From positions 1-64,000 of the forward strand of contig JAQGNY010000007.1 of NCBI GenBank assembly GCA_028293825.1: 64,000 bases of DNA, in the 5' to 3' direction. The notes beneath the pieces were generated by a model. It was not told where the DNA came from. It searched no databases and saw only the letters and a list, made by a program, of their open reading frames with translations. Source of the stretch: Verrucomicrobiaceae bacterium (lineage in GTDB: Bacteria; Pseudomonadota; Gammaproteobacteria; Pseudomonadales; CAMLJR01). Below, piece after piece: positions 54,601-62,995 of this stretch. Position 1 is the first letter of the stretch. Each line of letters begins with the position of its first letter. The position numbers were made by a program, and so were the translations under genes.

Positions 54601-55181
54601 CATTCTTGTTGACGAGTAGTGAGCAGATGCCGCTCTTCGGCGTCCATCTCGAGCAGCAGAGCGCGAAACCGCGCCATGGCTTCTTTGCCGCGATCGGTAC
54701 GCACAATCGCTAACGCATCATCGGTGGCGCCAGTGCGTCGCAGTTCAATGGTCTCGGCAAGCTCCGCCATTTTTTCGGCAACAGTGCGTCTGATAGAAGC
54801 CAGGCGGCGTTGCTGTTCGGTATTGTCGCTAGTTAATTTTGCGATGCTATCTAATTTGATGGGCAGCGCGGCTTTCGCATTTTCGTAGGGCTCTAAATAG
54901 CGCTCGGCGCCAGTCAGTAAAAAACCGCGTTGCCCTGTTTCCGCATCGGTCAATGCAGAGCTCAATGCCTGAAGGTCATCTCTCACCGCAAATGTATGCG
55001 TCATCCGCTCGGCGGCGGTTTGGCGGCTTTCGGAAGCATTGTAGGAAAAGAAGGCGACCAAAATGACGGCTACGATTGCAGCAACGAAACCGACCATCGC
55101 TTTCGGTGGCAGCGGCATACCGGAATTGGCTCTGGCAGTGAAGCTCGTACGTTCATCGAATTTAGCGCGGCGAGCGTTCAT
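51675..55181 (-). CDS. CHASE3-GAF hybrid histidine kinase with three receivers
   Basis: A 1168-aa membrane sensor kinase. An N-terminal helix (VGFVAAIVAVILVAFFSY), a periplasmic CHASE3 domain (DAETGQRGFLLTGAERYL) and a second helix (GGSALLLVLIAIAATM) are followed by a GAF domain and a long coiled coil (Glu/Gln-rich, about 390-480). HisKA has phospho-His in FLANMSHELRTPLNSTLIL, followed by HATPase (GGTGLGLSISRDLARLLGG). Three receivers end the protein (VLDMNLPDQLG, VMDLNLPDLSG and LMDLMMPEMDG). It heads the CheR-CheB-receiver operon and resembles stress-signalling phosphorelays more than motility systems. Confidence 0.93.
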   Translation of the reverse strand: MNARRAKFDERTSFTARANSGMPLPPKAMVGFVAAIVAVILVAFFSYNASESRQTAAERMTHTFAVRDDLQALSSALTDAETGQRGFLLTGAERYLEPYENAKAALPIKLDSIAKLTSDNTEQQRRLASIRRTVAEKMAELAETIELRRTGATDDALAIVRTDRGKEAMARFRALLLEMDAEERHLLTTRQQEWQAATTLSVFISTGGSALLLVLIAIAATMTSRDYRNAQATAWVRAGQAGLAECIQGDQPLEQLGENILGFLSDYLNAQVGSVYIAEGGNKFRCFAGYALPAGADSHVLRPGDGLLGQVVKEKHALHIENIPDDYLFVTSSLGRAAPRSLLLAPAIVDGVVHAVIELGFFHSIGAVERELFARVSESLGVAVRASKDRSRLEELLEETQRQAEELQTQQEELRVSNEELEEQSRVLRESQAELEAQQAELEQTNAHLEEQTQLLEHQKEKLSKAQVVLSDKAAELERTNQFKSEFLANMSHELRTPLNSTLILAKLLADNKEENLTAEQVKFAQTISSAGNDLLVLINDILDLSKIEAGKVDVEPANVSVAKSLDALIKSFQPQAQQKRIALNIQIEESAPQQIETDPQRLGQILKNLLSNALKFTEKGEVALRVYCEQPQTVAFAIRDTGIGIPEHQQNIIFEAFRQADGSTHRKYGGTGLGLSISRDLARLLGGDITVQSIPGQGSIFTLTLPLVYTDNSGMQPVALSGGDQSATVAPSYPPAQLSATNDNQWRSQTAPNPRPLTPIALEDDRDHLTAQSRLILAIEDDAAFAGILRDLAHELGFQCVITHSAEEGLLAAATYHPSAIVLDMNLPDQLGLDVLDRLKHDPQTRHIPVHIVSVADYSQEALERGAIGYALKPVKRELLVEAFRRLEAKFSQSLRRVLIVEDDPRQRESIKHLLGSKDVQITDVETAGEALSQLQLTTFDCVVMDLNLPDLSGYELLEKMAEQNDVSFPPVIVYTGRSLTRDEELGLRRFSKSIIIKDARSPERLLDEVTLFLHQVESQLPVERQKMLKAARNRESIFEGRKILIVEDDARNIFALSSILEPKGAKLEIARNGREALDALARNIGQAEVIDLVLMDLMMPEMDGLTAMREIRKRSEWKNLPIIALTAKAMQDDREKSLAAGANDYIAKPLDVEKLLSLMRVWMPKL

Positions 55182-55604
55182 GGAATATATATCCGATCAG
55201 TGCTAGGAAAAAAGTTAATCACATTATCCCTCACGGCGAGATTTCCGAATTGATTGCGGTGGTACTCACCACCAAGGCTGCGTGTTACAGCTATTTATTT
55301 GCGCCGTTTTCAATCTTGAGTCGCTATATTAAATCAAATGCAGCGGCGATTATCTTGATGTGAATATCGACCGCCCATCATAGTGCGCTAGCCAATTTGG
55401 CCGCAATGGATGGAGTGTGTCGCGGGGCAATAAAATCAAATAAAATGAGGAGAAGGGCAGTCTATTCACGCTAAATGTCAGCGCACAAAAAGACGCCCCC
55501 GCGAGCTTGCTGTTGCAAGCCACACGGAGGCGTGAGGACGTACTTTTTAATCTTTACCTTTTTACAATATTCGAGCTTTTTAAAAGGCCTGTTCACAGTA
55601 ACTA
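55182..55604. other. Intergenic region behind the hemerythrin gene
   Basis: A 423-base gap with the promoter of the hybrid-kinase operon (minus) near 55190-55300 and the terminator of the hemerythrin gene near 55490. No gene can be supported. Confidence 0.5.
55486..55533 (-). terminator. Intrinsic terminator of the hemerythrin gene
   Basis: On the minus strand a two-part stem (outer ACGCC/GGCGT pairing at 55493-55497 and 55529-55533, inner GCTTGC/GCAAGC) is followed by TCTTTTTG. It lies about 70 bases after the hemerythrin stop. Confidence 0.75.
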
Positions 55605-56123
55605 CTAGTGCGCTACAAGTTTCTGCTTCAGCTCGGCTTTAAGCTGCTGTAATTCATCACCGAGAGCCACTATGTCGAGGTCGCTCTTTTTTACTTCGGG
55701 AAACATTTCTTTTTCTTCTTCCTTGACGTGATGACTTACGTATTCCTGCAGCACTTTTACTTTCGCATCGTAGAATTCAGAATCCGGCGCTTCTTTTTGA
55801 ATCTGCGCAATCAGCCACTTCAACGATGCGTGTTCGACTGCCGCTTCATTCACCAGATCCGTTCCATCGCCGAGCGCTTCTTTCACTTTCGGATAAAACG
55901 CTTGTTCTTCGATGGCGGCGTGTACCGTTAATTCGTCGCAAATGTTTTTTGCGATCGCAACTTTTTTTGCTGATTTTTTTGATTTCTCATATTGCTCAAA
56001 TAAATCTTCCACCAGACGATGATCCGCTTTCAGCAATGCGATCGCGTCATGGGGCGCCTTTGTAGTGGCGGTCTTAGCTGTGGTCTTGCTGTCGGTTTTG
56101 CTGGCTGAACGTGGAGTTGTCAT
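55605..56123 (-). CDS. Hemerythrin HHE-domain protein
   Basis: A 172-aa cytosolic protein with a Lys/Thr/Ala-rich N-terminal tail (about 25 residues) and a four-helix HHE domain. Metal-ligand candidates are H in LLKADHRLVEDLFEQYE, HAAIEEQAFYP, EHASLKWLIAQ and HHVKEEEKEMFPEV. Such proteins bind diiron and take part in oxygen, nitrosative-stress or iron handling. The ribosome site GAGGAAAT precedes the ATG. The neighbours support a general stress role. Confidence 0.88.
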   Translation of the reverse strand: MTTPRSASKTDSKTTAKTATTKAPHDAIALLKADHRLVEDLFEQYEKSKKSAKKVAIAKNICDELTVHAAIEEQAFYPKVKEALGDGTDLVNEAAVEHASLKWLIAQIQKEAPDSEFYDAKVKVLQEYVSHHVKEEEKEMFPEVKKSDLDIVALGDELQQLKAELKQKLVAH

Positions 56124-56523
56124 GTTTATTTCCTCTAAGGTTTAAATTTTTTTGTGTTGCGCTAGATGCTTGTGGCTCTAGATAAATAGCAATGGCTATG
56201 CCATAGCGTATGACCCCGCGCGGGACTAGCATCGCCGCGAACACCTTTCACAAAAAATAATTTTTTCCAAAAGGCCAATGGGTATTCCCTGTAAAAAGTG
56301 CGGGACTACAACGTAAGCATGGAAAAAGTGCAGGCAAAAATCTCTATTTAGTTACCGAGAGAAGAAAGGGCTTGATGTAGCGCGGTGTTGTTATGGCTAT
56401 TCGTCTAAATTAATATTCAATTTAAAAATTAGTTAGGTGGCAAAGCAATTGCGTGGCAACATTTGATTTCACAGGAATTAATTTATATACCAAATTGAAT
56501 GTTCGCTAAAAAAAGGCTCTTCA
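56124..56523. other. Intergenic region with short direct repeats
   Basis: A 400-base gap between the divergent hemerythrin and NRAMP genes. GCGGGACTA occurs twice, about 80 bases apart (near 56219 and 56300), and AAAAAGTGC twice (near 56294 and 56325). A palindrome GCTATG-C-CATAGC lies at 56195-56207. No gene is seen. Confidence 0.45.
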
Positions 56524-57918
56524 GTGATTAACAGTGGCGATACTTTCGATGCGGATGAATTAGTGCCGTTGCCAAGTGATGCAGCAATGCGCGTTGCCGA
56601 AGACAACCCAAATGAAGCCGATGAAGCTGGCATAAAGAAAAGAAAAGCTTCTGATAATTCTCCTTCGTTTAAAAAACACCAATCTTGGATAAAAAAAATA
56701 GGGCCCGGATTAATCACTGGCGCTGCGGACGACGACCCCAGCGGTATTGCGACCTATTCGCAGGCAGGAGTGTAATTTGGCTTCAACACGGTGTGGACGC
56801 TTTTTCTGACGTATCCGTTAATGGTGGGAATTCAGATTATCAGTGCGCGAATTGGTCGTGTCAGCGGGCAGGGCTTGGCCGGTAATATTCGCGAATATTA
56901 TCCAAGATGGCTGCTGTACACGCTGGTGGCGCTGCTAGTCATTGCGAACACGATTAACATCGCCGCGGATATTGCAGCGATGGGCGACGCCATTACATTG
57001 CTGGCCGGTGGTTCGACCCGGATTTATGCATTGTTTCTTGGCGTTATTTCGTTGGCTCTGCAAATTTTGATTCCCTACAACCGCTATGTACGCGTATTGA
57101 AATGGCTAACGCTTGCTTTGCTGACATACATAGCGACTGCGTTTGTCGTTACCGTGCCATGGCTTCAAGTAATGCAAAGTACTGTGCTGCCAGAATGGTC
57201 ATGGAGGCCTGCGTATATCACTACCATCGTCGCTATTTTTGGCACCACCATTAGTCCGTATTTATTCTTCTGGCAGGCTTCGCAAGAGGTTGAAGAATTA
57301 ACCGCGCGTGGGCAAAAGCCGCTACGCGAAACTCCTACTAAAATGCCCAGCACCTTCCGTCGCATTAAAATCGATACATTAATTGGAATGGGCTTTTCCA
57401 ATCTCGTTGCCTTTTTTATTATGCTGACCGCCGCGGTAACATTGCGCACGCACGGTATCCATGAAATTAATTCTTCCGCCGATGCCGCAGAAGCATTGCG
57501 GCCAATCGCGGGCCAGTTGGCATTCTGGTTATTTAGCTTAGGGATCATCGGTACCGGGTTACTTGCGGTGCCAGTATTAGCCGGGTCGGCGGCCTACGCG
57601 ATGGCGGGTGCGTTTAACTGGCGCAGCAGTCTTGAAGATAAATTCGAAACGGCACGGCCGTTTTATTTGATCATCGCGTTGGCAACCTTAATTGGTACGG
57701 CATTGTGTTTCACGCCGATCAATCCGATTAAGGCGTTGTATTGGAGCGCGGTAATCAATGGCGTAATTTCGGTGCCGATCATGGCCGTAATGATGTCGAT
57801 GGCTTCACGCAAAGAAATCATGGGCCAGTTCGTTATCGGAAATCGATTAAAAACATTGGGTTGGTTGTGCACTGGCGCAATGACCGTTGCCGTCATCGCA
57901 ATGTTTTGTTTTCAATGA
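56524..57918 (+). pseudogene. NRAMP-family metal transporter with in-frame stop
   Basis: Divalent-metal transporter of the NRAMP superfamily split by a TAA at 56773-56775. Both parts are in the same frame. The first part (GTG start at 56524) ends IKKIGPGLITGAADDDPSG and IATYSQAGV. The second resumes directly with FGFNTVWTLFLTYPLMVG and runs through about ten helices to position 57918. The family normally has AQFGF at this place, so a Gln codon has become TAA by a single C-to-T change. The rest is intact, suggesting a recent mutation or a base-calling error. An ATG at 56791 might restart a protein lacking the first helix, which carries the metal-binding motif. Confidence 0.88.
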
Positions 57919-58060
57919 TTTTTTTTTTTAAGACACGCTGGCGCAGCGATATCAGGAAGGAGGAGTATTTGAATTAAATGTTATGGATAGATTGAAGGTT
58001 TTTTATTTATAGCGCGGTACAGCTAACCATTACTGCATGTGCCGCGCCTATGTTTCAATC

Positions 58061-58417
58061 TTATGATGCAATAGAGTCGGTTAACGCTTGTGCGAACACC
58101 AGTTGATTGCCGTCGGGATCTTTAACGATGACGGTTTTGACCAGCGGACTGTCATTTTCCCAGCCTGGTGAAATTGCTTTAGCGCTTAATTCGAAAACTT
58201 CATCGTCAAGGCTCTCCACGCAAAGCGTCACTGATGATGAGCCGGCACGATCTCGATCCTGAAATATTTGAATCCATCCACCGTTGGGAAATTTCCATTC
58301 CGCCACTTCCGGCATCGGGCGCGAATCGGCAGCGCGATTGAATAATTGCTGATACCAAACAAGGGCGGAGTCGAGGTCGTTGACTGCTATTCCTGCGAGG
58401 GCGTTGTTAATGGCCAT
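58061..58417 (-). CDS. VOC-family (glyoxalase-like) protein
   Basis: A 118-aa single VOC domain with ALAGIAVNDLDSALVWYQQL, WKFPNGGWIQIFQD and a closing VIVKDPDGNQLVFAQ. These are typical positions for the metal-binding His/Glu/Gln set, of which only part is conserved here. Family members are metal enzymes or resistance proteins; the substrate is unknown. The ATG at 58417 is placed 6 bases after GGGAG; a frame start 6 bases earlier is possible. Confidence 0.82.
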   Translation of the reverse strand: MAINNALAGIAVNDLDSALVWYQQLFNRAADSRPMPEVAEWKFPNGGWIQIFQDRDRAGSSSVTLCVESLDDEVFELSAKAISPGWENDSPLVKTVIVKDPDGNQLVFAQALTDSIAS

Positions 58418-58496
58418 ATACATCTCCCACTGTATTAATTATCTACGGCGCAATCTCTTCATTGTTCTCTTAGGTTTTGCTTCGGGGTTCTGTCTT

Positions 58497-59450
58497 TTAC
58501 TTAGACGCTGCTTTACGTTTTGGCACCGGTTTTTTACTCTTAGTTGCGGATTTTTTTGACGGCGCTTTCAGTTTTTCATTTTCATTTGATTTAATGGATT
58601 TTGTCGGTTTTTTAGCGGCTTTACGCTGAGGTTTTTCTTTACTCGATTTTCCATTTCCACTCTGCAAGCTCTTTTTAAGCAATGCCATAAAATCTACAAC
58701 ATTGGTCGCAGCTTCGGTAGGTTCATCGGCATCTTCATCTTCATGAATAAGACCTTTTTTGCTGGCGAGTTGCTTTTCCACTAGCTCGGACAATCGCTGA
58801 CGATGATCGTCGATGTAACTTTCTGGATTCCAAGGCACGCTCATGGTATCGATTAGCTGTGTCGCCATATCGATTTCTGCCTTGGTAATTCTAAATTTTT
58901 TCAAATCAGTTTCGGGAAATTCAAACTCGTCAGGCGAAACTACTTCCTGTGCAAAGCGCAATAAGTTCAGCACTAACATGCGGTCGATGGCCAACACCGC
59001 GCACAAATAACGGCGCGTGCGAATAATGACGTGGCCGATGCCGACACGTTGTGTGTTCTGCAGAATTTCGCGTAATAAGACGTAGCCTTTCTCCGCTTTT
59101 TTACCTGGCAATAAATAATAAGGTTTTTCGAAATAAAGCGGGGTGATCGAATCTCGTTCGACAAACGCCGCGATTTCAATTGTTTCCTTACCTTCCGGTG
59201 CCGCTTTCGCTATTTCTTCTTTGCTGAGTACGACGTAATTGCCTTTCTCATACTCAAACGCCTGCACGATATTTTTCCACGGCACTTCTTCGCCAGTTTC
59301 AGAGTTGACGCGCTCGTATCGGATGGGCTTATTCGTGCGGCTGTCGATCATGCGAAAGTGCAAATCGACGCGTTTTTCAGCAGATTGCAAGCTCACCGGA
59401 ACATTCAACAAACCGAACGATATAATTCCATTCCAGATAGGGCGCGCCAT
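58497..59450 (-). CDS. ku: Ku homodimer protein for NHEJ
   Basis: Bacterial Ku of 317 aa, which encircles DNA ends and recruits LigD. The family start ARPIWNGIISFGLLNVPVSL is complete. Further blocks are EKPYYLLPGKKAEKGYVLL and YLCAVLAIDRMLVLNLLRFA. The C-terminus is a long Lys/Pro/Ser-rich basic tail (about residues 260-317) that probably adds DNA binding. Its partner ligD is at 45827, 10 kb upstream on the other strand. Confidence 0.96.
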   Translation of the reverse strand: MARPIWNGIISFGLLNVPVSLQSAEKRVDLHFRMIDSRTNKPIRYERVNSETGEEVPWKNIVQAFEYEKGNYVVLSKEEIAKAAPEGKETIEIAAFVERDSITPLYFEKPYYLLPGKKAEKGYVLLREILQNTQRVGIGHVIIRTRRYLCAVLAIDRMLVLNLLRFAQEVVSPDEFEFPETDLKKFRITKAEIDMATQLIDTMSVPWNPESYIDDHRQRLSELVEKQLASKKGLIHEDEDADEPTEAATNVVDFMALLKKSLQSGNGKSSKEKPQRKAAKKPTKSIKSNENEKLKAPSKKSATKSKKPVPKRKAASK

Positions 59451-59499
59451 AACTATTTTCTCTTCTAATCAATAGCTCTTCTAGCCTGTGTTCTAACCA

Positions 59500-60009
59500 C
59501 TAAGCTTCAGCACTGCTGGTAATATCGTCAGCGCCGGCTTCTTTAAATATATCTTTGGCGCGACTGCGCTCCTTGCTGTCTTCGGTGTGAACCGAAATCA
59601 AAATGTTGCCGGAGCGAATTTTTTCTTCGTAGCGTTTTGCTTCGAATTCTGGGATGCCCAGACCCACTAAGCCGCCGAGCACTCCGCCTGTTGCTCCACC
59701 GATAGCAGCGCCGCTAAGTGCCGCGACAATTGGACCCGCTGCGATAAATGGGCCCACGCCTGGAATGGCAATCGCCCCAATACCTGCAACCCAACCGAGA
59801 ATTGCGCCGATACCCATGCCAGCAACACCGCCGGTCGCTGCGCCTTCCGGTGCTTTAGTGTTGTGCTCATGTGCGAAATCATGTGTGCCCTGCTTATCTG
59901 GGAACAACACGGAAATGTCATTATTCGAGAAGCCGCCAACGCGCAATGTTTCAACGATCGACTCGGCTTGTTGAACGGATTTTGCGATGCAATATACGGA
60001 GCGTTTCAT
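59500..60009 (-). CDS. Glycine-zipper general stress protein
   Basis: A 169-aa protein. The N-terminal part (SVYCIAKSVQQAESIVETLR, then GFSNNDISVLFPD) resembles the GSP17M/ActD-type small alpha-beta domain. The central part is a glycine-zipper membrane segment (GVAGMGIGAILGWVAGIGA, then GAAIGGATGGVLGGLVGLG). The C-terminus repeats an alpha-beta element (RSGNILISVHTEDSKERSRA). It is probably membrane-inserted or membrane-binding under stress. AGGAGAACC precedes the ATG. Function unknown. Confidence 0.8.
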   Translation of the reverse strand: MKRSVYCIAKSVQQAESIVETLRVGGFSNNDISVLFPDKQGTHDFAHEHNTKAPEGAATGGVAGMGIGAILGWVAGIGAIAIPGVGPFIAAGPIVAALSGAAIGGATGGVLGGLVGLGIPEFEAKRYEEKIRSGNILISVHTEDSKERSRAKDIFKEAGADDITSSAEA

Positions 60010-60092
60010 GGTGGTTCTCCTAAAAAATCGTGTGTGCGTTCAGTTTTTGATTATTTAATTAAATTAGCTCGCAGTAGTTCCAAATCGCTCAA

Positions 60093-60506
60093 CTAACCTT
60101 TGATACTGATTTGGTTTTCCACGCGCGTAACACCGGGCGTAGCCTTCGCTACTTTTTCGATGTGACCTTTTTCTGCCGCGCTATCGACCGGCCCGCGTAA
60201 AGTCACTACACCACTGCGCACAATTACTTTGATGTTTTGCGCATTGGTGGACAAATTGCTGTCACCCGTGAGTGAGCTGCGTACGGCTGCAACAATTTTC
60301 AAATCGGCTGGATCATTAGATTGATCGAGTGGTGTCAATGCCGACGTATCGTGCGCATTGCGTTTAGTGTTATCAGCATCGGGATCGGTTGCCGCGTGCG
60401 TTAATGACGCAGGAACTGCGATAGCCGAAAGCAGCAAATAGAAATAACCGCTGCGCAGTATTCGATTTCTGCGGCTGCGTATAACTCGCATTTTTGATTT
60501 ATTCAT
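60093..60506 (-). CDS. Periplasmic BON-domain protein 2
   Basis: A 137-aa exported protein. A basic N-terminus (VIRSRRNRILRSG) and hydrophobic core (YFYLLLSAIAVPASLTHA) form the signal peptide. After a linker the BON domain reads LKIVAAVRSSLTGDSNLS, VIVRSGVVTLRGPVDSAAEK and ATPGVTRVENQISI. The ATG at 60506 has GAGGATT upstream; the frame extends to 60572. It is a paralogue of the protein at 28091 and probably an envelope-stress protein. Confidence 0.87.
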   Translation of the reverse strand: MNKSKMRVIRSRRNRILRSGYFYLLLSAIAVPASLTHAATDPDADNTKRNAHDTSALTPLDQSNDPADLKIVAAVRSSLTGDSNLSTNAQNIKVIVRSGVVTLRGPVDSAAEKGHIEKVAKATPGVTRVENQISIKG

Positions 60507-60789
60507 TTTTAAAATCCTCAGTGTGCGATCGTGTGCTTCACGGTAAATTGTTCGGCACATTCTTGAGAGCAAGCGCTATGCCACACTAAGGCTCTATTGA
60601 AGAGGGTTGATTTTGTTGGGGATTTGGCGGGAATTAATTGTGAAAAATATGCAAAATTAAATATGTGCAGAAAAAATTCGCGGAAGTTTGAAATAATTGC
60701 GGCGCAATTTTTTAGAAAGAAATGCTGAAGATGGATATTAATGAAGGAAGGTATTAATAAAGTAAGTCACTTCGGAAGCTAGCTTAGGA

Positions 60790-62664
60790 TTACTCAAGCA
60801 TTCCACCGTATTGAAACGGATCGTAACGCGATTCGAGCATTACGATCCATGCCGTGGAGCAGACGCTAGGCAGCGGATTGGCGAACCAGCCGAATGGAAT
60901 CAAATAGCGTTTACTGGCGTAGAGAAATGAATACGGCGAGGCTATGTTTAGCTGATTGTAGTTAGAGGGCTTGTCGGGAAAATTGGTTTTCAAATAATTA
61001 TCGGCACGCAAGTTTTGTACGCCGATTAGCATTGACTGCTCGTCGCTTGTTATCGACGCGATATATTTTTTTGTTTCGGCGTAGTGAGGCGAGCTTTGCG
61101 GGATCGTTTGATAGTACGCAAGCATGCTGCGCAGCATATTAATCGCACCCGCTGTCCATTCCGCGGACATGATTCCCTGGCGATAGTGCTGTGTAGCATC
61201 GATACCGTTGCCATCGACATTGGAGTAACCCACGCCCCAAAGCGTTTTTTCCAAGCCATAGCCGCCCCATGCTTTCAATTGCTGCCAATTTTTATAGGCA
61301 GCCCCAAAGCCAAACCATGCATCGATTTGTTGAGCGCCCAGTACGGCAATGCCCCAGGTATTTACATCAACCGCTTTCGTTGCAGTACTCGCAATCCACG
61401 GGCTTTTACCGGCTGGATCATTTGCCAACCCGCCTTGAACAAACTCACCGTTTTGCCACGCGGCGTTTTTAAAAAAATAGAGCAAGCCCGCAGTCGATCT
61501 ATTCGGCGCTAATTTACCGCCATTAATCATGGTGTTGATTAAATGCAGCACATCATTAATTGCGGCTCTGTCGACACCGGTTAATTTTATATCGTGCGCA
61601 AGTTCAGCCGTTAATGTCGCGTGTAGAATTTTTAAACCTGCGTACAGAGAAAAATTATTTTCGACGGCGACTTCGTGAGGATTTACCAACTCATCGCCTT
61701 GGTTTCGAACTGTTCCCGCCGGCGCGTAGTAGACAGCCCCGAGCGCTGATTGCATTGCTGCAAAGGTCGGCAATATCGCTAGTGCGTTTTGCACGGCTAG
61801 ATCCTGATAAGGAACAAAATCAGATTTTTTTTCGATCACGTGGTGAATATAGGCCGCTTGTAACGGCCCGATTAAAAACGCCCAGGCATTTTCGCCGGTG
61901 ATTGGCTTCCAGTCGGTCCAAGTGACTTTGCCGGGCTGATATGCAGAGTTGAGTGCTGGCAGATCCTTAGCGGTAATCCATGCGGCATAGGGCGAACCGA
62001 ACAGCGGATCGGTCGACAACCAATCGCGCGCCACTGTGCGAAAAGTAAAAGCTTGTTGCGGATCGGAAATTACCTGCCGATTGTAAATAAATACATTGCC
62101 GGCGGTGGTCGCACGATTTTGATTAGCGGCGGGATGACTGGCATTGCCGTTGTAACCTTCGCGCAATAATAGATTCTGATTGCTGATTAGTGCGTACGCG
62201 TCTTGGTTATTTGGCAGTGGTAATCGAGTGCTTGCGTGGCCGAGCATTACCGCAATTTGCCACGTGGCCGCATCGTAAATATTGGTACCGTTATGGGTAT
62301 TGACGCGCTCGGTTTGCAGATCGCCGGCCGCACTTTTTTGCGGAGTGAGCGCATAAGTTTGCGCATTATAAATATCAAGCACGGTGCAATCATTGCCCTG
62401 CAAGTGACAGACATAGTCGCCCCAATACGCCGGCGTATCGACGAAACTCAGCGGTAATCGTAGCCCTGCTAGTTTGCCTGCGGTCGCAGTGTAAAGCGCG
62501 CCGCCGGTGCTGTCGCGCTCAGTGACGAGAAAGCGATAACTGCCGGCCAGATCGGTCTGCATACTCCGAGCACCCTGCGCCGGCTGCACCATCAATAGTG
62601 TTGTCGATACTATCGCGGGCAACCACAGCGCTTTAAACAAATAGCGGTGTGTAATTTTTTTCAC
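60790..62664 (-). CDS. Large secreted protein of unknown function
   Basis: A 624-aa exported protein that I do not recognise. It starts at a GTG and has a signal peptide (LFKALWLPAIVSTTLLMV, cleavage near QGA-R). The mature part is rich in Trp, Tyr and Asn, with alternating helical segments such as ITGENAWAFLIGPLQAAYIH, LYAGLKILHATLTAELAHDI and SAEWTAGAINMLRSMLAYY. This pattern suggests an alpha/alpha-toroid of the sort found in many glycan-active enzymes. No catalytic motif can be named, and the glycan link is only a structural guess. It has no operon partner. Confidence 0.7.
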   Translation of the reverse strand: MKKITHRYLFKALWLPAIVSTTLLMVQPAQGARSMQTDLAGSYRFLVTERDSTGGALYTATAGKLAGLRLPLSFVDTPAYWGDYVCHLQGNDCTVLDIYNAQTYALTPQKSAAGDLQTERVNTHNGTNIYDAATWQIAVMLGHASTRLPLPNNQDAYALISNQNLLLREGYNGNASHPAANQNRATTAGNVFIYNRQVISDPQQAFTFRTVARDWLSTDPLFGSPYAAWITAKDLPALNSAYQPGKVTWTDWKPITGENAWAFLIGPLQAAYIHHVIEKKSDFVPYQDLAVQNALAILPTFAAMQSALGAVYYAPAGTVRNQGDELVNPHEVAVENNFSLYAGLKILHATLTAELAHDIKLTGVDRAAINDVLHLINTMINGGKLAPNRSTAGLLYFFKNAAWQNGEFVQGGLANDPAGKSPWIASTATKAVDVNTWGIAVLGAQQIDAWFGFGAAYKNWQQLKAWGGYGLEKTLWGVGYSNVDGNGIDATQHYRQGIMSAEWTAGAINMLRSMLAYYQTIPQSSPHYAETKKYIASITSDEQSMLIGVQNLRADNYLKTNFPDKPSNYNQLNIASPYSFLYASKRYLIPFGWFANPLPSVCSTAWIVMLESRYDPFQYGGMLE

Positions 62665-62995
62665 AAGATCGCCTAATTAAATCCTTCCGAGAGGTCGAAC
62701 CATTCGCAGTCCTCTTCTATAAGCCCAGCGCATGATTTATTAGCTTCTCTCCGCTTGGATAGCTTAAAGGGAATTATGAAGTGGGTAGGAGGGCGAGATT
62801 CACTGCCGACAATTTAGTGCGGTTAAGTCAAAGCGGTCAATGAGGCGCGGGCAGTGAAGGCCTTGGGCGGGATGACGATACTTTTTGATCGAGTATCAGA
62901 ACGAGTAAAAATTGATCGAAAGATAGGCCACTCTGACTCTTTACATTCCGGCACTTAGGTTGCATGTTGATTTACGGTATTAACAGGGCGGTGTT
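62665..62995. other. Intergenic region between divergent genes
   Basis: A 331-base gap between the secreted-protein gene (minus) and the HAD gene (plus). It contains the direct repeat TTGATCGA twice, about 27 bases apart (near 62886 and 62913). No gene or strong promoter is visible. Confidence 0.45.

Noticed and set aside
56773-56775. Stop codon read as an amino acid in the NRAMP gene
   Set aside because: The codon is TAA, not TGA or TAG, so selenocysteine or pyrrolysine insertion does not apply, and no recoding signal is visible.
60790-62664. Beta-1,2-glucanase acting on the OpgH product
   Set aside because: An alpha/alpha-toroid guess alone does not support this, and no family signature could be recognised.
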